Of a stretch of 64,000 nt of DNA, positions 1-8,499 are shown piece after piece. Source of the DNA: Fibrobacter sp. GTDB taxonomy: Bacteria; Fibrobacterota; Fibrobacteria; Fibrobacterales; Fibrobacteraceae. Under the pieces are notes generated by a model, which did no database searches, was not told the origin of the DNA, and worked only from the letters and a program-made list of their open reading frames with translations. A program made the translations under genes and the position numbers. Numbering within the stretch: position 1 is the stretch's first letter; each line of letters starts with the position of its first letter. The DNA lies in contig JAFPWY010000004.1 in NCBI GenBank assembly GCA_017412605.1, positions 186,001-250,000 of the forward strand, given 5' to 3'.

Positions 1-943
1 GGCCGGCGGGGGCGGCAAGCAGAACGTCCTGGAGATTCTTGGAGAACACCTTGAAAGCTTCCTCTTCGGCGGCGTCCTTCAATTGGAGGCGCACTTCGCT
101 TTCCATACTCGGCTGCAACAGACGTTCCCAGGCGTCCCGGCACATTTCTTCCAGATACGGCTTCCAGACGGAGTCGCCCTTGATAACTTGGGCCTTGAGG
201 TAATCCACCATCTCCTCGTTCGGGACTTCGATGGAAAGGCGCAGCACTTTTTCCTTTTCGCCGCGGCGGAGCGCCAGCATGCGGTGGCTCGGAATCTTGC
301 CCACCGGTTCGCTGAAGTCGTAGTAATCCTTGAACTTGGTATCTTGCTTCTCGAAATCCTTCTTGACCTTGGAAACCATGACGCCCGTCTTTTCCACCTT
401 GTTGCGGAGGAACTGGCGGAATTCGGTATTGTCGGCCACTTCTTCGGCGAGAATGTCGCAGGCGCCCTTGAGGGCGGCCTTCGGGTCGGCGAGGCCCTTT
501 TCTTCGGAGAGGTAGATGCGGGCGATTTCTTCGGCAGTGTTGCCGGTATTTTCCTGTTCCCACATCAGGCGGGCCAGCGGTTCAAGACCGAGTTCCTTTG
601 CAATCGTTGCACGGGTGCGCTTCTTGGGCTTGTACGGGGCGTAAATATCTTCGAGGAGAGTCTTGTCCTTACAGGCTTCAATCTGGGCCTTGAGTTCGGG
701 AGTCATCTTGCCCTGTTCTTCGATGCTCTTGATGACCGTTTCCTTACGGTCTGCGAGTTCCTGCAAATAGTCGCGACGGTGGCTGATGTCGCGCAGTTCA
801 ATTTCGTTCAGCGTACCCGTCTGGTCCTTGCGGTAGCGGGCGATGAAGGGGACCGTTCCCCCCTGGTCCATGAGTTCGAGCGCCTTAGCGACGCGCCACA
901 CTTCGAGGTTAAGTTCTTCGGCGATAACTGCAGAAAAATCCAT
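1..943 (-). CDS. tex: Tex-family RNA-binding transcription accessory protein, N-terminal part
   Basis: The minus strand is open from an ATG at 943 to the left edge, giving the first 314 residues of a Tex protein; the helical core and S1 domain that should follow are outside the window. The translation starts MDFSAVIAEELNLE and has the family's hallmark PFIARYRKDQTG stretch near residue 30 and the YAPYKPKKRTRA-type segment near residue 100, both typical of the Tex N-terminal domain. Tex proteins are cytoplasmic nucleic-acid-binding factors linked to transcription; the precise role here is not shown by the sequence. An AGGA about 8 bases before the ATG is a plausible ribosome binding site. The opposite strand is also open over this span but shows no gene-like features. 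Confidence 0.93.
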   Translation of the reverse strand, partial: MDFSAVIAEELNLEVWRVAKALELMDQGGTVPFIARYRKDQTGTLNEIELRDISHRRDYLQELADRKETVIKSIEEQGKMTPELKAQIEACKDKTLLEDIYAPYKPKKRTRATIAKELGLEPLARLMWEQENTGNTAEEIARIYLSEEKGLADPKAALKGACDILAEEVADNTEFRQFLRNKVEKTGVMVSKVKKDFEKQDTKFKDYYDFSEPVGKIPSHRMLALRRGEKEKVLRLSIEVPNEEMVDYLKAQVIKGDSVWKPYLEEMCRDAWERLLQPSMESEVRLQLKDAAEEEAFKVFSKNLQDVLLAAPAG

Positions 944-1161
944 TTGATAATCCTACTTGTAGAATTTTAGGGTCATGAATGCCCTGGGTTGACACAGCGG
1001 CACGGCTTTCGCCGGACGCACCTCCGTTCGAAGGTAAGCGGAATATAGCAAAAGAAAAGTGTCAATTTTTGGACAAAACAGGGTTGTTTGGAAAAAAAAT
1101 TTAGGGAAAACGCGCGGAACTTCGGCTTAATTCGTTGAGTATCAAGGAGATAGGGATGCAG

Positions 1162-1240
1162 CAATGAGCGATGAGCAGTGAGCGATGAGCAGTGAGCGAT
1201 GAGCAATGAGCGATGAGCAATGAGCGGTGAGCGGTGAGCA
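1162..1240. repeat. Tandem heptamer repeat, TGAGC plus two purines
   Basis: Eleven TGAGC words follow each other with a period of 7 bases, separated by GA, AG, AA or GG. The tract lies between the divergent stretch upstream of tex and the 3' end of the acyltransferase gene. The same words occur near 37030-37106 and 43620-43650. Confidence 0.9.
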
Positions 1241-1400
1241 TGAGGCTCAGTAGCTCATACCTCAAAGCGAGCTTGCGAGCTATACAAGACTTGCCAATTT
1301 ATTGGCTTAGTCGTTGTTATGCCCTATGGGTAGACCTCATAGCTCAAAGCGCAGCGACCTCAAAGGCACGAAGTGCCGCCCTCATACCTCGTCGGCTCTT
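1241..1400. repeat. Intergenic word-repeat tract (CTCATACCTCAAAGC / AGCTCAAAGCGCAGCGA)
   Basis: Short related words (GCTCATACCTC, CTCAAAGCG, CATAGCTC, GCACGAAGTGCC) recur in this tract and again at 37070-37106 and 43540-43550. The tract runs into the last 13 codons of the acyltransferase gene, so that the C-terminus of that protein is encoded by repeat. No gene is seen between 944 and 1360. Confidence 0.6.
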
Positions 1401-2226
1401 TACTCTTAAACCTACGATGCGTAAATCCGTACCAAAATCCGGGATGTTCGCGGACTAGCCCGCCGAGCCAGTCGTTAAACGAGTCCATCACAGATTCTTT
1501 TCGGATTTCGACGGCATGAAGAACCTTCGTCGCATTCCCCCGCTCCTCCATCCAACAGACGAATACAGGGGTTTTCGGACGGTGATCCAGCAAAAATTCC
1601 GGGAGCGGGTTATTGTGTACGGGCTTTCCCAAAAAACTCCCGTCAGTTGCACTCGGGATGCGGCTATCCTGGTCGGCAAGCAGACAGAACAGCTTCCCGG
1701 CATCAAGCAAACGCAAGAACTCTCGCGGAGTACGCGCATCCACGGAATAGCGATAGCCATCGACCGCACGGATGCGCCCTTCCAGAATGCGGTTGAGCCA
1801 CACCGGCTTCACGGGAATGTAACTCGCCGTGAGCGGAATTCCCAGACAACAGAGCCACGGACCGATAGCCTCGTAATTGCCGTAGTGGGCCGTTAGGAAA
1901 ATTCCTCCCCCACGCATCTTGTCGAGGACATCCGCCGAGCCTTCCGCAATCTCGAAATTCCAGCCGTCAACACGGCAGGGATACGCCGAGAGAGCAGCGG
2001 GCAAGCGCTTGAACGTCCCGAAACGGAACAGGAGCTCGGCCACATGGCGCGAGAGGTTGCGAAGAATTTCACGGTAAAGTCTCCGGGCACAGGCTTTATC
2101 CGCAACAATACCGACATGATGCAAGTTCGCAAGAACCGTCGCACGCTTCCACCCGGCAAGGCAGAGCACATTGCAAGCAACACGGGAAAAAAACGTGGCA
2201 CATATTCTGCGGAAAAAAGTCATCAC
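1360..2226 (-). CDS. LpxL/HtrB-type lipid A (Kdo2-lipid IVA) acyltransferase family protein
   Basis: The protein belongs to the lysophospholipid/lipid A acyltransferase family, which adds a secondary acyl chain to lipid A at the inner membrane. The HX4E catalytic motif is visible as HYGNYE near residue 115, followed at family-typical distances by a GIPLTASYIP segment and LLADQDSR. The length, about 288 residues, suits the family. I place the start at GTG 2226 or ATG 2223 rather than the upstream ATG at 2286, because a TATATT hexamer sits at 2233-2238, exactly 6 bases before 2226, and no Shine-Dalgarno is present. The last residues are encoded inside the intergenic repeat tract, suggesting that the original stop was lost or displaced by repeat insertion. 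Which acyl chain it transfers cannot be told. Confidence 0.85.
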   Translation of the reverse strand: MMTFFRRICATFFSRVACNVLCLAGWKRATVLANLHHVGIVADKACARRLYREILRNLSRHVAELLFRFGTFKRLPAALSAYPCRVDGWNFEIAEGSADVLDKMRGGGIFLTAHYGNYEAIGPWLCCLGIPLTASYIPVKPVWLNRILEGRIRAVDGYRYSVDARTPREFLRLLDAGKLFCLLADQDSRIPSATDGSFLGKPVHNNPLPEFLLDHRPKTPVFVCWMEERGNATKVLHAVEIRKESVMDSFNDWLGGLVREHPGFWYGFTHRRFKSKEPTRYEGGTSCL

Positions 2227-2369
2227 AGGCACAATATACCATTTTTTGCCATCCGGGTTCCGAAAACAAAAAAGACCCCGCGGCATATACCGCGGAGACC
2301 GACAGCAGCGTCGCAGACACGAGCAAAACAGACAGCGCAGCGACCGACACTAGCTCCGCGGACACCAGC

Positions 2370-2609
2370 GTGACTGACAGCATCCCGCCCTCTCCCGGAG
2401 ACTCCATGACCGTCCCAGGCGATACAGCCGTTTCCCCTGCCGACACGGCGAAAGTCCCGGGTGACACGGCCATCGCACGGATAAACCGGGGCCACTACAC
2501 AGAGCGGGCCAGCAAGCAGCCCCAGCATCTGTACACGGCCAAAGGCCAGCGAATCCAGCACATCCGTAAGGGACGCGGCAAGGTCATGCGGGCTCTGTTC
2601 GGAAGGTAA
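2370..2609 (+). CDS. Possible small Asp/Thr/Ser/Pro-rich protein, start unclear
   Basis: A plus-strand frame from about 2241 to the stop at 2607-2609 encodes a low-complexity stretch rich in DTS, TDS and PGDTA units, followed by a basic C-terminus (GRGKVMRALFGR). The acidic-repeat plus basic-tail composition is unlike a random frame, and the repeats PGDS, PGDTAV, PADTAK, PGDTAI look like protein-level repetition. However no ATG with a ribosome binding site is seen; the given start is a GTG at 2370, and the repetitive frame continues upstream of it without a start codon. It may be the remnant of a longer secreted protein. I do not recognise a family. Confidence 0.3.
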   Translation: MTDSIPPSPGDSMTVPGDTAVSPADTAKVPGDTAIARINRGHYTERASKQPQHLYTAKGQRIQHIRKGRGKVMRALFGR

Positions 2610-2671
2610 GTTCGAGGCTCGGGGCTCCAGGTTCGAGGGGCGAGGCAGCCTTTCGTAGCGCTTCAAAGATT

Positions 2672-3739
2672 TTAATGGATTGCCCAGCGCAAATCAACCT
2701 TGACACCAACAAGATTGGCATAGTTCATTAAGGCAGTCAAGCCGATGCCCCACCCGTTGATATAACCAGCGGGCCGTGTCAGAGTATTTACAGGTTTATT
2801 CATCGACTTTTCAAAACGAACACCCGTAGAATAAACAAATCCAGGGACATCAAAACCCGAATACATCCAGCCTACTCCGAATTCCGGCTGAACGGACCAA
2901 AGATAGCCAAAAGGAAGATTGGGTCTGTACATAGCAAACGCTTCAGTCAAGCCAAAAAATCTCTTGTCTGAATCTAGGCCGCCAATCTCCCCAACTATTA
3001 GGACAAAATCACCTATTACCGTAACTTTACCCATAAGAAACTCGAATCCCAGCGATTCAGCAGAATTCGAAGAATCCTGACCGAATAGATGCATACCGAC
3101 AATGCCGAAACCCAAATAAAAATCGACGATCTGATGGTCTCGTCGCGATTGGCGTCTTAGATTTATCATTGTTTTATTGGTTTCATTTCTCCCATAAACA
3201 GGAGCATCACGATCAATGGTATCTTGCAATGCCTGAATCTTCATACCAACATGCATTTTTTCCACACTAGCATAATCTTTTTTATTGAATTCGCGGACGA
3301 GCAGAGCATACTGAATGATCCTGCGATCATAATCAGACAAACGATTCAACGAATCCATAATTTGCGAATGGTTCGCTTCATAGACGGAATCAAAAATACT
3401 GTCCACCGTATTTAACAGTATTGATTCTTTTAGTAAAAGATCCCATTCCATCCGAGCTACTTTCAAAAGATCATCGCCTTTCTCAAAAAATTCCTCATAA
3501 AATTCCCGATGTTCAATCGGTTCATCCGGATGTGTCATGTAATAACGGTGAAGAGAATCCCTTAGCACCTTGAATCGTTCAAAACTCGGAATTTCTTGAT
3601 AAATCGCCAATAAGGAATCACCGTAATAACCGTTATTTGAGAGAAACAGCTCCCAACCACACGAACCAGTCCCCCTATCAATATCATAGGCAAATGTCGC
3701 CGAAAACATTAGCGACATAAATACGAAAAATCTTTTCAC
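2672..3739 (-). CDS. Secreted envelope protein of unknown function
   Basis: I do not recognise a family. From a GTG at 3739 the protein begins with a good signal peptide (KRFFVFMSLMFSATFA), which is why I prefer it to the ATG at 3802; that start would add 21 residues before the signal and has a GGAA only 1-4 bases away. The N-terminal half (to about residue 200) is charged and helical, and the C-terminal half has alternating, Gly- and aromatic-rich strands ending in a hydrophobic/aromatic pattern (VKVDLRWAIH), as in small outer-membrane beta-barrels. The general layout resembles the protein at 8500-9732 (helical domain, then barrel-like part). A few Cys near the N-terminus could form a disulphide. 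Confidence 0.75.
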   Translation of the reverse strand: MKRFFVFMSLMFSATFAYDIDRGTGSCGWELFLSNNGYYGDSLLAIYQEIPSFERFKVLRDSLHRYYMTHPDEPIEHREFYEEFFEKGDDLLKVARMEWDLLLKESILLNTVDSIFDSVYEANHSQIMDSLNRLSDYDRRIIQYALLVREFNKKDYASVEKMHVGMKIQALQDTIDRDAPVYGRNETNKTMINLRRQSRRDHQIVDFYLGFGIVGMHLFGQDSSNSAESLGFEFLMGKVTVIGDFVLIVGEIGGLDSDKRFFGLTEAFAMYRPNLPFGYLWSVQPEFGVGWMYSGFDVPGFVYSTGVRFEKSMNKPVNTLTRPAGYINGWGIGLTALMNYANLVGVKVDLRWAIH

Positions 3740-3858
3740 ATTAATCCATCTTAAATGCGAATTAAAAATCGACAGGCTCTTATTCAAAGTGGCTTTTTGC
3801 ATTTCCTAGGCCAAATCACGATTGATGTACATTTTTAAATATAAAGTTTTTTACAAAA

Positions 3859-3894
3859 AATCCTCGGTCAGATAAACTGAACCGAGGATTTTTT
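3859..3894. terminator. Bidirectional intrinsic terminator after argG
   Basis: A 10-bp stem AATCCTCGGT / ACCGAGGATT with a 12-base loop is flanked by T-runs on both strands. It lies downstream of the argG stop on the minus strand. Confidence 0.85.
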
Positions 3895-3939
3895 AGATTC
3901 CGTCGCGACCAAAGGTCGCTCCAGGATGACGTTTCTGGA

Positions 3940-5211
3940 TTACTTCTTCGGGAGCTTGACTTCCTTGCCGAAGTCGACGTTGGTCTTGTTGCCGAGCAAC
4001 AGGGCGCGCGTTTTGAGCGGGAGGCCATAGCAGCGGATGAAGCCCGTGGCGTCCTTCTGGTCGTACATGTCCACATCGGTGAATCCACCGAGGCCCATGT
4101 CGTAGAGGCTGTAGGGGCTCTTGATGCCGGCCGGGATGATGTTGCCCTTGTAGAGCTTGAGCGTCACTTCACCGGTCACAACGCTGTTGACTTCGTTGAA
4201 GAAGGCGTCCATAGCCTGGCGGAGCGGAGTGAACCACTGGCCATTGTACACGAGGTTCGCGTACGTCATGGACATCTTCTGGGCTTCGAACAAAGTTTCC
4301 TTGTCGAGCACGAGCTGCTGCAGGCATTCGTGAGCCTTGTACAGGAGCGTACCACCCGGAGTTTCGTACACGCCGCGGCTCTTGAGGCCAACGAGGCGGT
4401 TTTCGACGATGTCCAAGAGACCGCAAGCGTTCTTGCCACCAATCTTGTTCAGGTATTCGAGGAGTTCGACAGCGCCCATCTTCTTGCCGTCGATAGCCAC
4501 CGGATTACCCTTTTCGAAGGTAATCGTCACGTGGTCGGCCTTGTTCGGGGCCTTTTCGTACGTGGCGGTGTGCTTGAGGAATTCGTACTTGTGTTCCTGT
4601 TCCGGGAATTCCAGGACGCCACCTTCGTGGGAGAGGTGCCACAGGTTACCGTCTTCGGAGTAGATCTTCTTCTTGCTGATGCCGTTGAGCGGAATCTTGT
4701 GGGCGGCAGCGTAGTCGATAGCGTCTTCGCGGCTGTGGAACGTCCACTTCGGGTCCTTCCACGGAGCGATAATCTGGAGCTTCGGGTTCAAGGCGGCGTA
4801 GGTCAGTTCGAAACGGACCTGGTCGTTACCCTTACCGGTAGCACCGTGGGCCACGGCGTAAGCGCCTTCCTTCTCGGCAATCTTCACCTGGTACTTGGCG
4901 ATGAGCGGACGGGCGAAAGAAGTACCCAGGAGGTAGGTACCTTCGTACTTAGCACCGGCGCGAACGGTCGGCCAAACGTAGTCTTCAAGGAATTCCTTCT
5001 TGAGGTCAAGAACGTAGCACTTGGAAGCGCCAGTCTTGAGAGCCTTGTCTTCGAGGGCCTTGGCGTCCGGGAAGTCGTTCTGACCGAGGTCGGCGGCGAA
5101 AGCGATCACTTCGCAGTCGTAGTTTTCCTTGAGCCAGGGGATGATGATGGAAGTATCGAGTCCACCGCTATAGGCGAGGACAACCTTCTTCTTGGATTCT
5201 TTCTTAGCCAT
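3940..5211 (-). CDS. argG: Argininosuccinate synthase
   Basis: Joins citrulline and aspartate with ATP to give argininosuccinate, the penultimate step of arginine synthesis, in the cytoplasm. The P-loop-like PP motif AYSGGLDTS is at residues 13-21, followed by the family's FAADLGQ and the [14 protein letters not shown] and HLSHEGG segments. The length of 423 residues is close to that of the family. The start ATG at 5211 has an AAGGAC about 8 bases upstream. The gene stands alone, without other arg genes, and is closed by the hairpin at 3859-3894. Confidence 0.96.
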   Translation of the reverse strand: MAKKESKKKVVLAYSGGLDTSIIIPWLKENYDCEVIAFAADLGQNDFPDAKALEDKALKTGASKCYVLDLKKEFLEDYVWPTVRAGAKYEGTYLLGTSFARPLIAKYQVKIAEKEGAYAVAHGATGKGNDQVRFELTYAALNPKLQIIAPWKDPKWTFHSREDAIDYAAAHKIPLNGISKKKIYSEDGNLWHLSHEGGVLEFPEQEHKYEFLKHTATYEKAPNKADHVTITFEKGNPVAIDGKKMGAVELLEYLNKIGGKNACGLLDIVENRLVGLKSRGVYETPGGTLLYKAHECLQQLVLDKETLFEAQKMSMTYANLVYNGQWFTPLRQAMDAFFNEVNSVVTGEVTLKLYKGNIIPAGIKSPYSLYDMGLGGFTDVDMYDQKDATGFIRCYGLPLKTRALLLGNKTNVDFGKEVKLPKK

Positions 5212-5321
5212 TTTGAATGTCCTTTTAAGAAAATTTTTAGACGGAATAAATGTAGCAAAAAAAGTGGCTAGTGATCAGTGGTAAATAAACAGAACCGTAC
5301 GATAGTTACTATATTCAAAAC

Positions 5322-6380
5322 ATGAAGATTTCCAACAGGGCTCTCGGCTACATATCGATGATTGCGATCATCACCCTCTTCGCATACATCGGATACAGCA
5401 TGTACATGGCACAGCAAGGAGTAAGCCACGTAGCCACAGTCGACTTCAACGAACTCGGCACCCTACAGCCCGAAGACCCCGTTGTCATCCGGGGATTCAG
5501 GGTCGGCACCATCGGGACCGTCACCTGGCTCGGGGACAGGGCCCGCATCACGGTCAAGTTCGACACCCCCGTAGTCCTACGAGAAGGGACCGAGTTCAAC
5601 AACGTGAACTTCGCCCTCATGGGCCAGCGCCGCCTGGAAATCACCCCGTCAAAAACGGGAAAGGTCATGCCGGAGGACCACGTGTTCACCGGGCACTTCG
5701 AGCCGGGCATCGCCGAGGCACTCCGTTTCATCGAGAACGTCAACCAACAGGTATCCGTCATCCGTGACGTCATCCACGTCCTCACCGAAGGTGATTCGAC
5801 GCACCAGTCCGCACCTGAAGTTTTCGAGCAGACCTTCAACGCCGTCGAGGCGTTCCTCGACAGCGCCGACATGGAGGCGGCAAGGATGTCGCCCCAGATT
5901 ACGCAGCTGTTCAACCAGCTCAACCAGACGAGCAAGAGCATCGGCGAAGCGACCATCAAGGCGGACTCCACGATAAAACTTGCGACAAGCACCGTCAACG
6001 AGAAACTCGACAGCATCCAGAGCACCATCAGAACCATCTCGGAAACCGCCGAAAAGACGAACAAGGCCATCACGGATATCGAGAACAGCACGCTCTCCAC
6101 CGAAATCCTGAAGACGACGCAGACCGTCGAGAAGATAAACACCATCATCGACAAGTTCAACCAAGTCGTCAAGGCAATCAACACCAAGGGCATCAAGATT
6201 TACGACAAGGATGGCAAGCCCGTCAAGCTCATCAAGTGGAAGAACATGAACATCATCGGGCAGACGGCCCGCAGCAAGGCAAGGGACCGCGCAGGCTCTG
6301 CCGCAGCCGTTCCAGCAAAGACAGAAGCCCCGAAAACCGACACCTCCGCAGCTAAGCCCCAGGACGCCAAAAAACAGTAG
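5322..6380 (+). CDS. MCE/MlaD-family membrane-anchored lipid transport protein
   Basis: The protein has one N-terminal transmembrane helix (residues 9-28), then an MCE domain at about residues 35-115 with the family pattern VVIRGFRVGTIG and REGTEF, then a long helical stretch (about 120-290) that resembles the coiled part of YrbD/MlaD-like proteins, and an Ala/Lys/Pro-rich tail. Family members bind lipids in the periplasm as part of an ABC-type lipid shuttle (MlaFEDB); no permease or ATPase partner lies next to it here. A TATATT hexamer at 5310-5315 ends exactly 6 bases before the ATG, and there is no Shine-Dalgarno, so the mRNA may be leaderless. recG follows after 8 bases and is probably cotranscribed. 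Confidence 0.88.
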   Translation: MKISNRALGYISMIAIITLFAYIGYSMYMAQQGVSHVATVDFNELGTLQPEDPVVIRGFRVGTIGTVTWLGDRARITVKFDTPVVLREGTEFNNVNFALMGQRRLEITPSKTGKVMPEDHVFTGHFEPGIAEALRFIENVNQQVSVIRDVIHVLTEGDSTHQSAPEVFEQTFNAVEAFLDSADMEAARMSPQITQLFNQLNQTSKSIGEATIKADSTIKLATSTVNEKLDSIQSTIRTISETAEKTNKAITDIENSTLSTEILKTTQTVEKINTIIDKFNQVVKAINTKGIKIYDKDGKPVKLIKWKNMNIIGQTARSKARDRAGSAAAVPAKTEAPKTDTSAAKPQDAKKQ

Positions 6381-6388
6381 GTGCCGGC

Positions 6389-8497
6389 ATGGACCTTTCG
6401 CAGTTACCGGGGCTCGGCCCCAAGAGGCTAGAAGCTCTGCACAAGACGGGAATATTCACCGTCAGCGACCTGCTCTACAACATCCCCCGTACCTACCTGG
6501 ACCAGACAAAGGTTTCAAAAATTGCAAACTGCAAGGTCGGCGAGAAGGTCGTGCTGATCGGCACCGTGAGGCGCGCAGGCATCGTGCGTGGGCGAACGTC
6601 CAGATTCATCGCTTCATTTTCCGATGGTACTGGCGAGATTTCGCTTTTGTTCTTCAAGGCATGCCACTTCTGGAGCAAGAAAATCAAGCCGGACTCTCAC
6701 TGGCTCGTGACGGGCACCGTCGGCGAGTACAGGGGCCTGCAGATTACGCACCCCGACATGCAACCCTTCGACGAGGGTGAAGAATTTAACGGGCGCATCC
6801 TCCCCGTCTACCCCATCAGCGAAGCCTGCCGCGAAGCGCGGATGGAACAGAAATTTTTCAGGCAACTGTACGCCACCGTGTTCAAGTTCCCGGGCCTCAC
6901 TCTTCCCGGAGTCTGCCCGCGCGAGCTCACGGACTACCTGCACTTTGCGCCGGTCCTCGACAATTTGAGGGTATTGCACAATCCCGTGGATTTCGCCGCC
7001 ATCCGCAAGGCCAAGGGCGAACTCAAGATTTTGGAACTCATGCCGTTCTGCCTGCGCATGATCCGCAGGCGGCAAAACCAGATGGTGCGCGGTCACGAAA
7101 GGCAAGTTGACCTGGGCCGCGTCATGCAGGCGCGCGCAGCACTCCCCTTCCAGCTCACCGACGGGCAGGAGAACGCGCTGAACGAGATTGTCGCAGGGCT
7201 CAACGGGAAAAAGCAGTTCCATGCGCTGCTGCAAGGAGATGTCGGCAGCGGCAAGACCGTCGTCGCCATGCTCGCAATGCTTGCCGTGTGCGGCGCGGGC
7301 GAACAGTGCGCCCTGATGGTACCCACCGACATCCTGGCAAGGCAGCACTACAAGACGCTCAAGCCGTTTTTTGACGCCGCAGGGATGCACCTGCAACTTT
7401 TGGTAGGCGCCACGTCCGCCGCCGAGCGCAACGTGATTTTGGGAGAGTTGCAGATGGGCCTTTGCGAGGCCGTCATCGGCACCCACGCCTTGTTCAGCAA
7501 GGATGTCGCGTTCCGTAACCTGGGACTCGTCATCATCGACGAACAACACCGATTCGGCGTGGGCCAACGCGAAGCGCTGCTCGCAAAGGGCGAATACCCC
7601 GACATGCTCGTGATGAGCGCCACCCCTATTCCGCGCAGCCTCGCCATGACGCTCTACGGCGACCTGAAAGTCATCAGCATCAAGGACAAGCCCGTAGGCC
7701 GCAAGCCCATCCGCACGCGCCTCGTGCCGCCTGAGAAGCGCGACGACATGAAGAAGTTCATCTGCAACGAGGCCGCAAACGGCAATCTCTGCTACTGGAT
7801 CGTGAGCCGAGTGAATGCCGACGATTCGGGCGCTTCGACGAACTCAGGAAGCGAAGAAAGGAGCGCCTACAGCGTCGACGACATCGTCAAAGAAATGCGC
7901 GGCTACATCGACGTCACGCAGGCAGAAACCGCCGGGGGTAAAAAACTCCGCGTCGAGGGAATCCACGGGCAAATGGACGAAGCGAAGCGCGACGAAATTC
8001 TCAAGCAGTTCGCCCAAGGCGAAATCCAGATTCTCGTCGCGACCACCGTCATCGAAGTAGGCGTGAACGTCCCCGCCGCAAACCTCATGGTCATCGACCA
8101 GCCCGACCGATTCGGTCTGGCCCAGCTCCACCAGCTACGCGGGCGCGTAGGCCGCGGCAGCGTGCAAGCATGGTGTTTTTTGATGTTGCCGCCGGGAGAT
8201 GCCGCCGAAGCCTCGATGGAACGACTCACGAAATTCGCGGGCACCGAGGACGGGTTCGAAATCGCCGAAATCGACTTGCAGACGCGCGGCGCCGGCAACC
8301 TCGAAGGCAACGAACAGAGTGGCGCATGGGTGTTCCGCTGGTTCGACTGGATTGCCGACCAGGAACTGATTTCCAAGACGCTCACCATGGCCGAGAACAT
8401 CCTCGCAGATGCTGGCGCATTCGATGATGCCGCCCGCGAAAAAATCCAGACCTGGTACAACGAAAAACCGTCCGCCAATGCGGACGGAGTACACTAG
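6389..8497 (+). CDS. recG: ATP-dependent DNA helicase RecG
   Basis: RecG drives branch migration and regression of stalled replication forks. The N-terminal part has the helix-hairpin-helix-like LPGLGPKRLEALHK and the OB-fold wedge; the helicase core has Walker A GDVGSGKT (about residue 285), the DEQH box (DEQHRFGVGQRE), the MSATPIPR motif and, in the second lobe, TTVIEVGVNVP and QLRGRVGRG, all in the usual order. 702 residues is a normal length. It sits 8 bases after the MCE gene and is followed, after 2 bases, by an envelope protein gene, so all three may share a transcript. There is an insertion of about 20 residues rich in Ser/Asn in the second lobe (near residues 480-490). Confidence 0.96.
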   Translation: MDLSQLPGLGPKRLEALHKTGIFTVSDLLYNIPRTYLDQTKVSKIANCKVGEKVVLIGTVRRAGIVRGRTSRFIASFSDGTGEISLLFFKACHFWSKKIKPDSHWLVTGTVGEYRGLQITHPDMQPFDEGEEFNGRILPVYPISEACREARMEQKFFRQLYATVFKFPGLTLPGVCPRELTDYLHFAPVLDNLRVLHNPVDFAAIRKAKGELKILELMPFCLRMIRRRQNQMVRGHERQVDLGRVMQARAALPFQLTDGQENALNEIVAGLNGKKQFHALLQGDVGSGKTVVAMLAMLAVCGAGEQCALMVPTDILARQHYKTLKPFFDAAGMHLQLLVGATSAAERNVILGELQMGLCEAVIGTHALFSKDVAFRNLGLVIIDEQHRFGVGQREALLAKGEYPDMLVMSATPIPRSLAMTLYGDLKVISIKDKPVGRKPIRTRLVPPEKRDDMKKFICNEAANGNLCYWIVSRVNADDSGASTNSGSEERSAYSVDDIVKEMRGYIDVTQAETAGGKKLRVEGIHGQMDEAKRDEILKQFAQGEIQILVATTVIEVGVNVPAANLMVIDQPDRFGLAQLHQLRGRVGRGSVQAWCFLMLPPGDAAEASMERLTKFAGTEDGFEIAEIDLQTRGAGNLEGNEQSGAWVFRWFDWIADQELISKTLTMAENILADAGAFDDAAREKIQTWYNEKPSANADGVH

Positions 8498-8499
8498 AT

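Noticed and set aside
83-970. Long plus-strand frame opposite tex
   Set aside because: The minus strand encodes a clear Tex protein; the other strand only stays open because of codon bias.
980-1050. TTGACA and TATATT upstream of tex as a promoter
   Set aside because: The two boxes on the minus strand are only 12 bases apart, too close for a sigma70-type promoter.
1162-1240. TGAGC tract as a CRISPR array
   Set aside because: Period of 7 bases, no spacers.
2605-2660. GGTTCGAG-containing segment as a tRNA
   Set aside because: No cloverleaf or acceptor stem; it is part of the repeat family.
4330-5271. 313-codon plus-strand frame opposite argG
   Set aside because: No family features and a complete argG on the other strand.
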